Assembly: GCA_903838415.1 (NCBI GenBank)
Contig: CAILYI010000272.1
Coordinates: forward strand, 20,927 to 84,926
Reading direction: 5' to 3'
Length of the DNA: 64,000 bases
Source of the DNA: an uncultured Anaerolineae bacterium
GTDB taxonomy: Bacteria; Chloroflexota; Anaerolineae; Anaerolineales; Villigracilaceae
The translations under genes and the position numbers were made by a program. Position 1 is the first letter of the stretch; each line of letters opens with the position of its first letter. Under the pieces are notes generated by a model. That model made no database searches, was not told the DNA's origin, and was given only the letters and a program-made list of their open reading frames with translations. This document shows, one piece after another, positions 41,072-50,341 of the stretch.

Positions 41072-41974
41072 TCACGCAGCCCGGAATTTTTTCCAATACC
41101 GCACCAGACCATCGACCGACATGCCAATCGGATTCGCCAACCGATAAGCATCGGAAACTTCCAGAGAAAGCCCCTGCGCCAGGCTTTGCGCATCCATCAA
41201 GTCCATAAACCGGTCGCGCAACAGCTCCACAGACGGATTTTCGGGCATGTTCTGGTTCAACCAGTCTTCGGCGGCGTTCAGCGCCGCATCAATCGAATCG
41301 AAATGCCAGTCCACATCCTCGAAAATGCCAAAATGCGTCGGCGCAATCCGCTCAAATTTCATCGCGCGCAGGCGGGAAATCGTCTCGCGCCATTTTTCGA
41401 GATGAAATTCCGGCGGCGGCATCGGCACGCGCAAATATGAATAGCCCGGGATGCGCACCGCACCGACATCCCCGCCAAAGCACAAATCTTCAAATTGATA
41501 GGAATTATGGTGCTCGGCGTGCCCCGGGGTATGCAGCGTCCGAAAACGCAGGCTGCCCACCACCACTTCCTCGTTATCTTCCAAAATGGTCAATTTTTCA
41601 GCGGGAACCGGCAAAAAATCTCCCCACAGGGTATCCATCAAATCCCCGTAGATGCGACCAGCGCTGACCAGCAATTTTTCGGGATTCAGCATGTGCGGCG
41701 CACCCAGCGGATGCACAAAAATCTGCGCGCCTCGCGCTGCCAGGCAACCCGAAGCCCCGGCATGATCCAGGTGAATGTGGGTCAACAAAACGTGCGTGAC
41801 GTTTTGAAGGCCGTACCCGCGCGCTTTCAGCGCAGCTTCAAGCGCTAAAACCGTCGACCCGGGGCCAGATTCCACCAAAACGACGCCGTCACTGTGCTCA
41901 AGCATGTAGCTGGCGATCGCCAGCGGTCGGCCCTGGAAATTCAAGTCGATAGTGTGGATGGGTGTGCGTGCCAT
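41072..41974 (-). CDS. MBL-fold metallo-hydrolase
   Basis: VLLTHIHLDHAGASG; HTPGHAEHH. Confidence 0.9.
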   Translation of the reverse strand: MARTPIHTIDLNFQGRPLAIASYMLEHSDGVVLVESGPGSTVLALEAALKARGYGLQNVTHVLLTHIHLDHAGASGCLAARGAQIFVHPLGAPHMLNPEKLLVSAGRIYGDLMDTLWGDFLPVPAEKLTILEDNEEVVVGSLRFRTLHTPGHAEHHNSYQFEDLCFGGDVGAVRIPGYSYLRVPMPPPEFHLEKWRETISRLRAMKFERIAPTHFGIFEDVDWHFDSIDAALNAAEDWLNQNMPENPSVELLRDRFMDLMDAQSLAQGLSLEVSDAYRLANPIGMSVDGLVRYWKKFRAA

Positions 41975-43266
41975 GAACGATTCTCCTGTTGTCGATGCCC
42001 GGCGGCAAATTCCGCCAAAAGTTCGCCAAGATTGGCGTTGTTGTATACTTTGCAAACCGGAATTCCGCGCTGTTCGAGCTTGGTCGCCAATTCTTCGGAA
42101 CCTTCCGCGCCGCCAAAAGAATGCGCCATCAGCAGGATGACGACCGGGCGCAGGTTTCGGCGCTGGAGCAGCTCCACCGCCACCAAAGCGACATCATCTC
42201 GAACGGATGAAGTGATCAGCAGCGCGCTCGAACCAAGCGGCATTTGCGGCGAATGGAGATCGACCAGGCTGGCGAGGGATAAAGTGCCTTCCCCTGCAAC
42301 GAAGGCTAAAGTCTCTAGAACTTTGCTTTCCTGACGTTCGCTGCGCTCTGCCGGGATGACGGTATAGACCGGCCCATCGGTCACGAACCCGACGGCGCGG
42401 CGCTGCTCGATGAAATAATGCGCCAACGACGCGGCGAGACTGACGCCATATTCCAACGTTGATGGCGGCAGATGAACCTCGGGGCGGCGCGAAAAAATCC
42501 AGTTATCGCGCGCAACGGGGGTTTCGTAGGGCAATTCAGCCTGAACCATGCGCTGCGCATCGAGAAATATCCACAACTCAGATTGGGGGTCCTGCTCGAA
42601 CTCCTTGACCATCAATTTTCCGCGTCGCGCCGTTGATGGCCAATGGATACGCTTCAACGGGTCGCCCGTGACGTATTCGCGCAGTCCGCTGGCATGCGGC
42701 GTAACCTCGTACGATTTGCGCTGGATGGCTTTTCCGCCAGGCAGCAGGCCGGTTAGCGAGGGAAAGTCGCTGATCGGGATAATCAATGGCAGCACGAGCA
42801 AGGATGCAGTCGAAGGAAAAGTCTGTTTAACGGTAAAAAAGCCAAACGGGTCGCCAGAGGTCAGCGTGGTCGGCCCAAGCGGGAAAGCACCTCTTTGGGT
42901 GAGCCAGGACCGGGCCAGGTATGTCCGGTTCTCTTTTCCACTCAACCAGGTCAATAAGCGTGAACCAGCCGCAGCAGGCAGATTGGTTTCATTCTTAACT
43001 TCGACGAACAGGCGCGGAATACGACTGGGGTTGACGAGTTCATAACTTTCTTCAAAAATATCGCCCACGCTGGCGCGCAGCGAGCGGGCGCGCCGGATAA
43101 TGCGCAAGCTGCGCAGGGACAGGCGCGTCCAAAGCCAGGTAGCCGCAAGCAGCAGCGCACCCATGTAAACCAGGCGAATATACAGCGCGGCACCCGTGCT
43201 GGCCATGCCGAACAGGCCGACCCCAAACAGCACCAGAAAAAGGACCCAACCAGTGTTACGTCTCAT
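41941..43266 (-). CDS. DUF58 domain protein
   Basis: [39 protein letters not shown]; adjacent MoxR ATPase. Confidence 0.88.
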   Translation of the reverse strand: MRRNTGWVLFLVLFGVGLFGMASTGAALYIRLVYMGALLLAATWLWTRLSLRSLRIIRRARSLRASVGDIFEESYELVNPSRIPRLFVEVKNETNLPAAAGSRLLTWLSGKENRTYLARSWLTQRGAFPLGPTTLTSGDPFGFFTVKQTFPSTASLLVLPLIIPISDFPSLTGLLPGGKAIQRKSYEVTPHASGLREYVTGDPLKRIHWPSTARRGKLMVKEFEQDPQSELWIFLDAQRMVQAELPYETPVARDNWIFSRRPEVHLPPSTLEYGVSLAASLAHYFIEQRRAVGFVTDGPVYTVIPAERSERQESKVLETLAFVAGEGTLSLASLVDLHSPQMPLGSSALLITSSVRDDVALVAVELLQRRNLRPVVILLMAHSFGGAEGSEELATKLEQRGIPVCKVYNNANLGELLAEFAAGHRQQENRSWHAHPSTLST

Positions 43267-44216
43267 GTTGTTGCGTAATTGCCGCCCGGAACTGGCGCAG
43301 CCAGCAATATTTCCTGCACAATGCGCTCGGAGGTGACTTCGCGGAGACGCGCCGCCGGGTTGACGATGATGCGATGCCCCAGGATGGGCTGAGCCAGCGC
43401 CTTGATGTCATCCGGCAGGACGTGATCGCGGCCATTGAGCGCGGCGCGTGCCTGCCCTGCGCGGAATAAGGCCAGCGAGCCGCGCGGGCTGGCGCCAAGA
43501 TAGACGTCGCTGCTGGCGCGGGTGCGGTGAGTCAATTCGACAATATAGCGCTTGATCGACGGCGCAACATAAACGGACTTGACCACTTCCGCCGCCGCCA
43601 GCACTTCCTCCGCCGAGAAAACCGGCTGAATCGAATCGACAGGATGGCGCAGCTGCTGATCTTCGAGCACCTGGATCTCATCCGAAATGCTGGGATAACC
43701 CAGGCGCACTCGCAGCAAAAAGCGATCCAACTGCGCTTCGGGCAATGGGAAAGTGCCTTCATATTCAATCGGGTTTTGCGTGGCCAGCACCATGAACGGC
43801 CGCGGCAGCGGATGCGTGATGCCATCCACGGTCACCTGGCGCTCATCCATGGCTTCGAGCAGGGCGGCCTGGGTTTTCGGCGTGGCGCGGTTGATTTCGT
43901 CCGCCAGGATGACCTGACCAAAAATCGGGCCGCTGCGAAACTCAAAACTGCGGTTTTCCTGGTTGAAGATCGAAACGCCGGTCACATCCGAAGGAAGCAT
44001 GTCAGGCGTAAACTGAATGCGGTTGAATTGGCAGCCCAGCGACTTGGCCAGGGTGCGCGCCAGCACCGTCTTGCCCACACCAGGCACATCTTCAATCAAG
44101 ACATGGCCCTGGCAGAGTAAACCGATCACCACCAATTCAAGGGCGCCATGCTTGCCCACCACCACTTTTTCAAGGCTTTCAAATAAACGTTCGCCAAACG
44201 CTTTGACATCGGTCAT
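43263..44216 (-). CDS. MoxR-family AAA+ ATPase
   Basis: [72 protein letters not shown]. Confidence 0.94.
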   Translation of the reverse strand: MTDVKAFGERLFESLEKVVVGKHGALELVVIGLLCQGHVLIEDVPGVGKTVLARTLAKSLGCQFNRIQFTPDMLPSDVTGVSIFNQENRSFEFRSGPIFGQVILADEINRATPKTQAALLEAMDERQVTVDGITHPLPRPFMVLATQNPIEYEGTFPLPEAQLDRFLLRVRLGYPSISDEIQVLEDQQLRHPVDSIQPVFSAEEVLAAAEVVKSVYVAPSIKRYIVELTHRTRASSDVYLGASPRGSLALFRAGQARAALNGRDHVLPDDIKALAQPILGHRIIVNPAARLREVTSERIVQEILLAAPVPGGNYATT

Positions 44217-44345
44217 ATTTTTCCCTTTACGATTAAATGGATATGCTTTGATTGTACGTGAGATTTTCAGCCGGGGCAAGTCAGGCTTGAGTTCGCGCCC
44301 GCTTTTCTTAAAGTCAAAATCTTTATCGCCACCCCCCTGCACTTC

Positions 44346-44474
44346 GGGGGGCCAAGGCGCCAAGATTCTTTGTTTCTACGCTCGTTCTGGAGTGACTTTG
44401 GACATACGAACGCGTTTTTCTAAAAAACCTTGGCGTTCTTAGGTCTCTCTTGGCAGCTTGGCGGCTTGGCGGTA
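44346..44474. repeat. Intergenic CTTGGC-rich element (inverted left copy, direct right copy)
   Basis: ggggggccaaggcgccaagattc (44346-44366) and aaccttggcgttcttaggtctctcttggcagcttggcggcttggcgg (44426-44474); related to 46655-46704. Confidence 0.6.
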
Positions 44475-44550
44475 GAAAAACCGACGTTAAGAAAAACGTG
44501 GAGTTCGCGCCCACCAAAGCTGGCGTCCTTTTGCGAAGTATAATAACGGC

Positions 44551-45957
44551 ATGCCCGATCTTTTTGACCACGCCATGAATGAACGCATGAAATCTGATGC
44601 GCCGCTCGCCGCCCGGATGCGCCCGCGCACACTGGATGAATATATCGGGCAGGAGCACATCGTCGGGGCGGGAAAACTGCTGCGGCGCGCCATCGAAGCT
44701 GATCGGTTATTCTCATCCATCATCCTGTGTGGGCCGCCCGGAACCGGGAAAACCACCCTGGCGCAAGTCATCGCCAACCAGACCAAAAGCCACTTTGAGA
44801 CACTTTCCGCCATTTTAGCCGGGAAAGCGGACCTGCGCGAGGTGATTGAGCGCGCCCAGGAGTACAACCGGCTTTACAAACGCAAAACCATCCTGTTCAT
44901 TGACGAAATCCATCGCTGGAACAAAGCCCAACAAGACGCGCTGCTGCCCTTCGTGGAAAATGGTACCGTCACGTTGATTGGCGCCACCACCGAAAACCCG
45001 TTTTTCGAAGTCATCAAGGCGCTGGTCAGCCGCTCGCGCATCTTCCAACTGCGGAATTTGAACCAGACGGAGATCGGCGAACTGCTCGAACGCGCCATCA
45101 ACGACCCGGAACGCGGCTACGGCAAACGAAAAATCGACCTGACGGCCGAGGCGCGCGCCCACCTGGTCGATATGGCGACCGGCGACGCCCGCAACGCCCT
45201 GAACGCGCTCGAACTGGCAGTCGAATCGACGCCGCCCGACGAAAGCGGCGTGATCCACGTTACGCTGGATGTGGCGCAGGAGTCGATTCAGCGCCGCGCG
45301 GTGCTGTATGACAAGGATGGCGACGCGCATTACGACACGATCTCGGCCTTCATCAAGTCCATCCGCGGCTCGGACCCGGATGCCGCGCTGTATTGGCTGG
45401 CAAAAATGATCTACGCGGGCGAAGATCCGCGTTTCATCGTGCGCCGTTTAATCATTTTGGCGGGAGAAGATATTGGGCTGGCCGACCCGCAGGGGTTGGT
45501 AGTGGCCTCCAGCGCCGCCCAAGCCTTCGACTTTATCGGACTGCCCGAGGGGATTTATCCCATTATCGAGGCGACGCTCTACCTGGCAACCGCGCCCAAA
45601 TCCAACAGCGCCGGGGCTTATTTCAAAGCCATGCAAAGGATTGAGCAGGAAGGCGCCGGTTCCGTACCCAAGCACTTGCAGGATGGCAACCGCGACCGGG
45701 AAGCCACCGGCCAGGGCAAAGGCTACGTTTATCCGCACGAACAAGAGGGACATTTCACGCCCCAGCAGTATCTCCCCAAGCGCCTGCTCGGCACGTATTT
45801 CTACACCCCCTCGCGGGAAGGCTACGAGTCCCAGGTCACCGCGCGGCTGGAAATGTGGCGCGATGCGCAGAAAAAAGCACTCGGCATCGAAAATGAAACC
45901 TTCCTGCCCGACCTGCCCCAGGATCAGATTGATAACTTGAAAAGGAATATCAGATAA
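44551..45957 (+). CDS. rarA: Replication-associated recombination protein A
   Basis: RMRPRTLDEYIGQEHIVGAGKLLRRAIEADRLFSSIILCGPPGTGKTTLAQVIA; FIDEIHRWNKAQQDALLPFVENG. Confidence 0.95.
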   Translation: MPDLFDHAMNERMKSDAPLAARMRPRTLDEYIGQEHIVGAGKLLRRAIEADRLFSSIILCGPPGTGKTTLAQVIANQTKSHFETLSAILAGKADLREVIERAQEYNRLYKRKTILFIDEIHRWNKAQQDALLPFVENGTVTLIGATTENPFFEVIKALVSRSRIFQLRNLNQTEIGELLERAINDPERGYGKRKIDLTAEARAHLVDMATGDARNALNALELAVESTPPDESGVIHVTLDVAQESIQRRAVLYDKDGDAHYDTISAFIKSIRGSDPDAALYWLAKMIYAGEDPRFIVRRLIILAGEDIGLADPQGLVVASSAAQAFDFIGLPEGIYPIIEATLYLATAPKSNSAGAYFKAMQRIEQEGAGSVPKHLQDGNRDREATGQGKGYVYPHEQEGHFTPQQYLPKRLLGTYFYTPSREGYESQVTARLEMWRDAQKKALGIENETFLPDLPQDQIDNLKRNIR

Positions 45958-46601
45958 TGCCGCTTTTACTGTTAATCCGTCACGGAGAGAACGAATACGT
46001 CAAAACCGGCAAACTGGCCGGGCGCTTACCAGAAGTCCACCTGAACGAGCGCGGACAGAAACAGGCCGTTGAACTGGCCGAAGCGCTCGGAAACGTCCCC
46101 ATCAAGGCCATCTACAGCTCGCCAATGGAGCGCGCGCGCGAAACCGCCGCGCCGCTGGCCGAGAAACTGGGCCTGGAGCTGCAAATCCACGCCGGTTTGC
46201 TCGAAACCCAGATCGGCGATTGGGCCGGGCAGGAACTGAAAGCGCTCAGAAAGCTGCCCGAATGGAAAGTTGTTCAGGGAGCGCCCTCGCGTTTCCGCTT
46301 TCCAAATGGGGAATCGTTCGCCGAATGCCAGCTGCGGATTGTCGGCGCGCTGGAAGCTCTTTCGCAGGCGCATAAAGCCGAGGAAATCATCGCCGTCGTC
46401 TCGCACGCGGACCCGATCAAGCTGGCGACGGCTTATTATCTGGGCATGCCGCTCGACCACTTCCAGCGCCTGGGCTGCGACACCGCCTCGCTGACGGTCT
46501 TGATGCTCGGCGAAAAAGGCGTCCAATTGACGAAGTTGAACCAGCGCGCGCCGTTTAATTTATCGATTTCGGGGATGGGAAGCAGGAAAAGTAAAAAGTA
46601 A
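45957..46601 (+). CDS. Histidine phosphatase family protein
   Basis: LLLIRHGENEYVKTGKLAGRLPEVHLNERGQKQA; IYSSPMERARETA. Confidence 0.9.
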   Translation: MPLLLLIRHGENEYVKTGKLAGRLPEVHLNERGQKQAVELAEALGNVPIKAIYSSPMERARETAAPLAEKLGLELQIHAGLLETQIGDWAGQELKALRKLPEWKVVQGAPSRFRFPNGESFAECQLRIVGALEALSQAHKAEEIIAVVSHADPIKLATAYYLGMPLDHFQRLGCDTASLTVLMLGEKGVQLTKLNQRAPFNLSISGMGSRKSKK

Positions 46602-46654
46602 GAAGGTATTGAAAAACGGCTCGTTTTGCCACAAATCCTACTGAGGTCAAGTTC

Positions 46655-46704
46655 AAAGTTTTTCTTAAGAACTTTGGCGTCTTGGCCCCCCTTGGCCTCT
46701 TGGC
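46655..46704. repeat. Second copy of CTTGGC-rich intergenic element
   Basis: aactttggcgtcttggccccccttggcctcttggcgat, alignable to 44426-44474. Confidence 0.55.
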
Positions 46705-46752
46705 GATAATTGGTTTTGAACGATTACGGAAAAAAGAATAAGGAGCTGCGGC

Positions 46753-47949
46753 CTAGCCTTCCACGAAACGGATAAAGACCTGGTTGCCGAGCAGCCGTCC
46801 ACGCGGGGTCAGGCGTAGGACATCCGCCGGGCCGGACGTGGCATCCGCCCACTCCAGCAGGCCAAAACGCTGCAGCTCAACGATTTCCGCGCCAAAAACT
46901 TCACGTAAAGCCACCCCAAAACGCGCCTGAAAGGCCTGGGACGAGATTCCCTCTTCCGTCAGGCGCAGACCGGTCAGCATGGTTTCCTGCATATCCTCGC
47001 GCGCCGTATTCCAATGCTGATTGACCGTCGCCGGAGAGAGCGGGAATTTATCCGGCGCAGATTTCCCTGCAGCGTTCGACAACCGCTCAATATAAGTCTT
47101 GATGCGCAAAACGTTGGAATACCTCGCGCCTCCAGCATATCCATGCGCGCCCGCGCCCAATCCCAAATAATCCAGATTACGCCAATATTGCAGATTATGC
47201 TGGCACTGCCGCCCCGGCAGTGACCAGTTTGAAATCTCATACTGCAGGTAGCCCTGCTCTGCCAGAAACTCCTGTGCCCATTCATATTGCTCCGCCGCCA
47301 GATCCGGGTCGGGGATGGGCAGCAGGCCTTTCGCGGCCCAGCGCCCAAAAGGCGTGCCATGCTCCAGCGTCAGCGCGTAGGCTGAGATATGCTCGGGGCG
47401 CAGACCGGCAATCAGCTTGAGGGTTTGCTGCCAGCGTTCGAGCGTTTGTTCGGGCAGACCATAGATCAAATCCAGGTTCAAATTATCAAATCCCGCCCGG
47501 CGCGACCACCTGACCGCCTCCACAACATCCGAATAACTGTGGATGCGCTCCAGCATGCGCAATTCCTGCGGGTCGGCGCTCTGCACCCCGTAGCTGATGC
47601 GGTTGAAACCCGCCGCGCGCAGCTCGCGCAAATATTCGGGCGAAACCGTGCCGGGATTGGCCTCCAGGCTGATTTCAGCCCCGGCGGCCACTTCAAAATG
47701 AGCGTGAATGTGTTGGAAAATGTCCCAATATTGAGCGCCCGTCAACAGGGATGGCGTGCCGCCGCCAAAAAAGATCGTGCCCACCCTGCGGCGCACATCA
47801 GACGCCCCGACAGCCTGAATCTCGTTTCCCAGGGCCTCGACATAGGCTGGAATGGAATCGGACTGCCCGGCGTAGGTGTTGAAGTCACAATACGCGCAGC
47901 GATGCTGGCAAAATGGGATATGAAAATAGAGGGAATAGGTACTGGTCAT
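46753..47949 (-). CDS. hemW: Radical SAM HemW-like (coproporphyrinogen III oxidase-like) protein
   Basis: YSLYFHIPFCQHRCAYCDFNTYAGQ (CxxxCxxC); FGGGTPSLL; GLGAGAHGY. Confidence 0.93.
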   Translation of the reverse strand: MTSTYSLYFHIPFCQHRCAYCDFNTYAGQSDSIPAYVEALGNEIQAVGASDVRRRVGTIFFGGGTPSLLTGAQYWDIFQHIHAHFEVAAGAEISLEANPGTVSPEYLRELRAAGFNRISYGVQSADPQELRMLERIHSYSDVVEAVRWSRRAGFDNLNLDLIYGLPEQTLERWQQTLKLIAGLRPEHISAYALTLEHGTPFGRWAAKGLLPIPDPDLAAEQYEWAQEFLAEQGYLQYEISNWSLPGRQCQHNLQYWRNLDYLGLGAGAHGYAGGARYSNVLRIKTYIERLSNAAGKSAPDKFPLSPATVNQHWNTAREDMQETMLTGLRLTEEGISSQAFQARFGVALREVFGAEIVELQRFGLLEWADATSGPADVLRLTPRGRLLGNQVFIRFVEG

Positions 47950-48122
47950 TGGGCCTGGGTCGCGATCAAAATTCATCAGCAAAACCCATTGTAACCCAAC
48001 AGCACCCGGTTCTGCACGGGTAAGGCTGGCGGACAGCGGCACCAGCCTCCCGCCATGGAAGGCTGATGCCATTGTCAAAGGGGCAGTTACCCCGCTAAAC
48101 CGGTAGTTCTACAGCCAAAATC

Positions 48123-48896
48123 TCAGCGCACTCGCAGCGACATGCCCGCGTAAATCAGGTTCGAATTCCAAATTTGCGGATTGAGCGCCTGCAGGTTGGC
48201 CACCGTGGTGCTGTAGCGATAAGCAATGATCCTGAGCGTATCCCCCACCTGGACGGTGTGATACGCCGCAGCCGGTGAAATCGCAACAGGCAGGGCAATC
48301 CACTGGCCGACGTAGATCAGACTCGGGGTGGTGATCTGCGGGTTGACGCTCAAAATGTCCGTCACCGTGGTGTTATAGCGGTAGGCAATAATGCGCAGCG
48401 TATCACCCGATCGAATGGTGTAGCCGCTGCCCGTATAGACCGGCGCTGGTGGTGGCGGTGGAATGTATGGCGCTGGAGCCGGAGAATACCCCGAGCCTGG
48501 CACGTTGAGAATTTGCCCAACATAGATCAGGTTGTAGTTGTAGATATCGTTCATGCTGGCCAGCATGCCCATACTGATGCCATAACGGACAGCGATAACT
48601 TTGAGCGTATCCCCCGGCGCAACGATGTACGTGCTGGAACCATTGCCATTGTCCCAGGTAGCGCCCGGCAGGTTGAGCACCTGACCGGCGTAGGCCCAGT
48701 ATCCAAGGCCAGGGTTGGCCAATCGCAGCGCCGAGACGCTGGTTCCGCAGTTGGCGGCAATCCCGCTCAATGTCTCGCCCCATTGGACGTAGTAAGACGT
48801 GCCGCAGCTGGACCAGGCCAACGCCTGCCCCGTGCCTGCCAGGGAAACCAGAAGAACTGTCAGAAGGATTACGGCTTGATAAAATCGTTTTTTCAT
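48123..48896 (-). CDS. Secreted protein with four LysM domains
   Basis: Signal peptide [27 protein letters not shown]; four LysM-like units ([68 protein letters not shown]). Confidence 0.93.
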   Translation of the reverse strand: MKKRFYQAVILLTVLLVSLAGTGQALAWSSCGTSYYVQWGETLSGIAANCGTSVSALRLANPGLGYWAYAGQVLNLPGATWDNGNGSSTYIVAPGDTLKVIAVRYGISMGMLASMNDIYNYNLIYVGQILNVPGSGYSPAPAPYIPPPPPAPVYTGSGYTIRSGDTLRIIAYRYNTTVTDILSVNPQITTPSLIYVGQWIALPVAISPAAAYHTVQVGDTLRIIAYRYSTTVANLQALNPQIWNSNLIYAGMSLRVR

Positions 48897-49089
48897 AGTG
48901 TTTACTCCTTTCCCGCTCTTAATCTTAAGGCAGACTGATCCAAAAATCAATTATCAATTCATAACAGGTCCAGCCCTGACCTTGAAGAAACGCCGGGGGC
49001 TGCACCAGTCGGTGATCGTAATAGCGCGAATTTTCTCGAAAAATACGTTAACCATTCGAGGGTATTCGTGAAATCCGTGGCTGATTTTT

Positions 49090-49143
49090 CGTCAGCATCT
49101 TCGAACAATGCCGTCAGCATCTTCAGATGATACCGTCAGCATC
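49090..49143. repeat. Three direct repeats CGTCAGCATC(TTC) at exact 22-bp spacing
   Basis: Copies start at 49090, 49112 and 49134. Confidence 0.8.
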
Positions 49144-49487
49144 GGGAAGAAAAATGACCGAATGTGGGGGCATTGGCAGGTAGCCCGCCGTGGATAATGT
49201 CAATTAATAAACGCCCGCCTGAACATAAATAAACAAACTACGGATGCAAAGCCGGCCGCGATTTGGTAAGCTGAATGCAAGTTTCACGCTCTGTAACAAA
49301 CCTGTCAACGCTTTGAGGGAATCCGGGGTGCCCCCGGGGAAACTGACAACCACAAAAAAACCAAACCAATCACCTTCGCCACCTCCCAAGCCCCCCGCCC
49401 CTGCCCTCCCGAACCCGGGAGGCAGGGGCCAAGGCCAACCCTTTGAACAAGCCCATCACCCCGACCGAACCTGGCAGGGGTATTTTT

Positions 49488-49528
49488 GCGTAAATACGTC
49501 ATAAAACTGGCGTAAATTCTACGTAAAA
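49488..49528. promoter_or_regulatory. Phased GCGTAAAT motifs upstream of the riboswitch
   Basis: GCGTAAAT at 49488 and 49510 (22 bp), ACGTAAAA at 49521 (11 bp further). Confidence 0.55.
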
Positions 49529-49593
49529 ATTGCAATGTTCCTGCAACTGAAATTGATTCAATTCGGATGCACAATAGCCACAGTAATTACATC

Positions 49594-49680
49594 CGAAAAG
49601 GCAAACCCGGTAAAAGCCGGGGACGCAAAGCCATGGGTCTACAGTCACGAGGGTGACCACGACCGCCAGGTTGCCAAAGA
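49594..49680 (+). ncRNA. c-di-GMP-I (GEMM) riboswitch aptamer
   Basis: GGCAAACC-cgg taaaag ccgg-GGACGCAAAGCC-ATGGGTCT...GACC...GCCAGGTTGCC; both core helices and conserved joiners present. Confidence 0.93.
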
Positions 49681-49700
49681 TCAGTTTTTTTGCTCTCGCA

Positions 49701-49738
49701 AGCCTGGCCGTAACACAAGCCAGGTCTTTTTGTTTTTA
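49701..49738 (+). terminator. Intrinsic terminator immediately 3' of the riboswitch (probable expression platform)
   Basis: cctggc-cgtaacacaa-gccagg-tctttttgttttt. Confidence 0.8.
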
Positions 49739-49817
49739 GGATGTAGCCCAGTTATTTTTGTTCCACTACCGCAGAACCGGCATAGACCCGGGGATGCAAA
49801 TCAATAGGAGGCACCAA

Positions 49818-50225
49818 ATGTTCTCACGCTTCAACAAAGGTTTAATGATCGTCATGGTCCTGATCGCCCTCTCTGCGGTGATCTACGCTTTCGCGGCGTC
49901 TAACACGATGACCAGCATCAATCCAATCGCCAGTTCCGGCGGAGTAGCAGTCACCGGCTATACCATCAAGCCTGACTCTGACACCTGGGTTTCGAATGGG
50001 CTGTCAATGACAAGTGTTTCCTTCAAACTATCATCCACTACAAACGAAGCTCCTGTGGCCGTTGCCGTCAGCACGACCGCGACTGGTTCTGAGAACTTTG
50101 GTTCCTGGTCATGCTCAACTCCAGTGTTTGTTGCATCATCTTCTTACGAGTGGAGCACCATCTGCACCGCCACCGGCGTGACCGTTGCCTCTGTGGTACG
50201 CCTCGACATTGTGGCTCACAACTAG
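49818..50225 (+). CDS. Small exported protein with YAFAASNT-type N-terminal signal
   Basis: MFSRFNKGLMIVMVLIALSAVIYAFAASNTMTSINPIASSGGVAVTGYTIKPDSD; SD aggaggc upstream. Confidence 0.75.
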   Translation: MFSRFNKGLMIVMVLIALSAVIYAFAASNTMTSINPIASSGGVAVTGYTIKPDSDTWVSNGLSMTSVSFKLSSTTNEAPVAVAVSTTATGSENFGSWSCSTPVFVASSSYEWSTICTATGVTVASVVRLDIVAHN

Positions 50226-50341
50226 CAACTATCACAAACCACAAAGCTGGTCAGGCCCAAATAGGCCTGACCAGCACTTCACCAAGCACGAACGTCTGAA
50301 ATTATTTCCCTTTTTCTTTTTTCTTCTAGATTCCTAACCCC

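Noticed and set aside
44323-44867. Minus-strand ORFs across the MoxR-rarA gap
   Set aside because: Shift between frames across a repeat-rich intergenic region and overlap rarA; no family resemblance.
49244-49275. Second GEMM riboswitch half (cggatgcaaagccggcc)
   Set aside because: GATGCAAAGCC resembles the core but no GGCAAACC/P2 or GGTTGCC partner is present.
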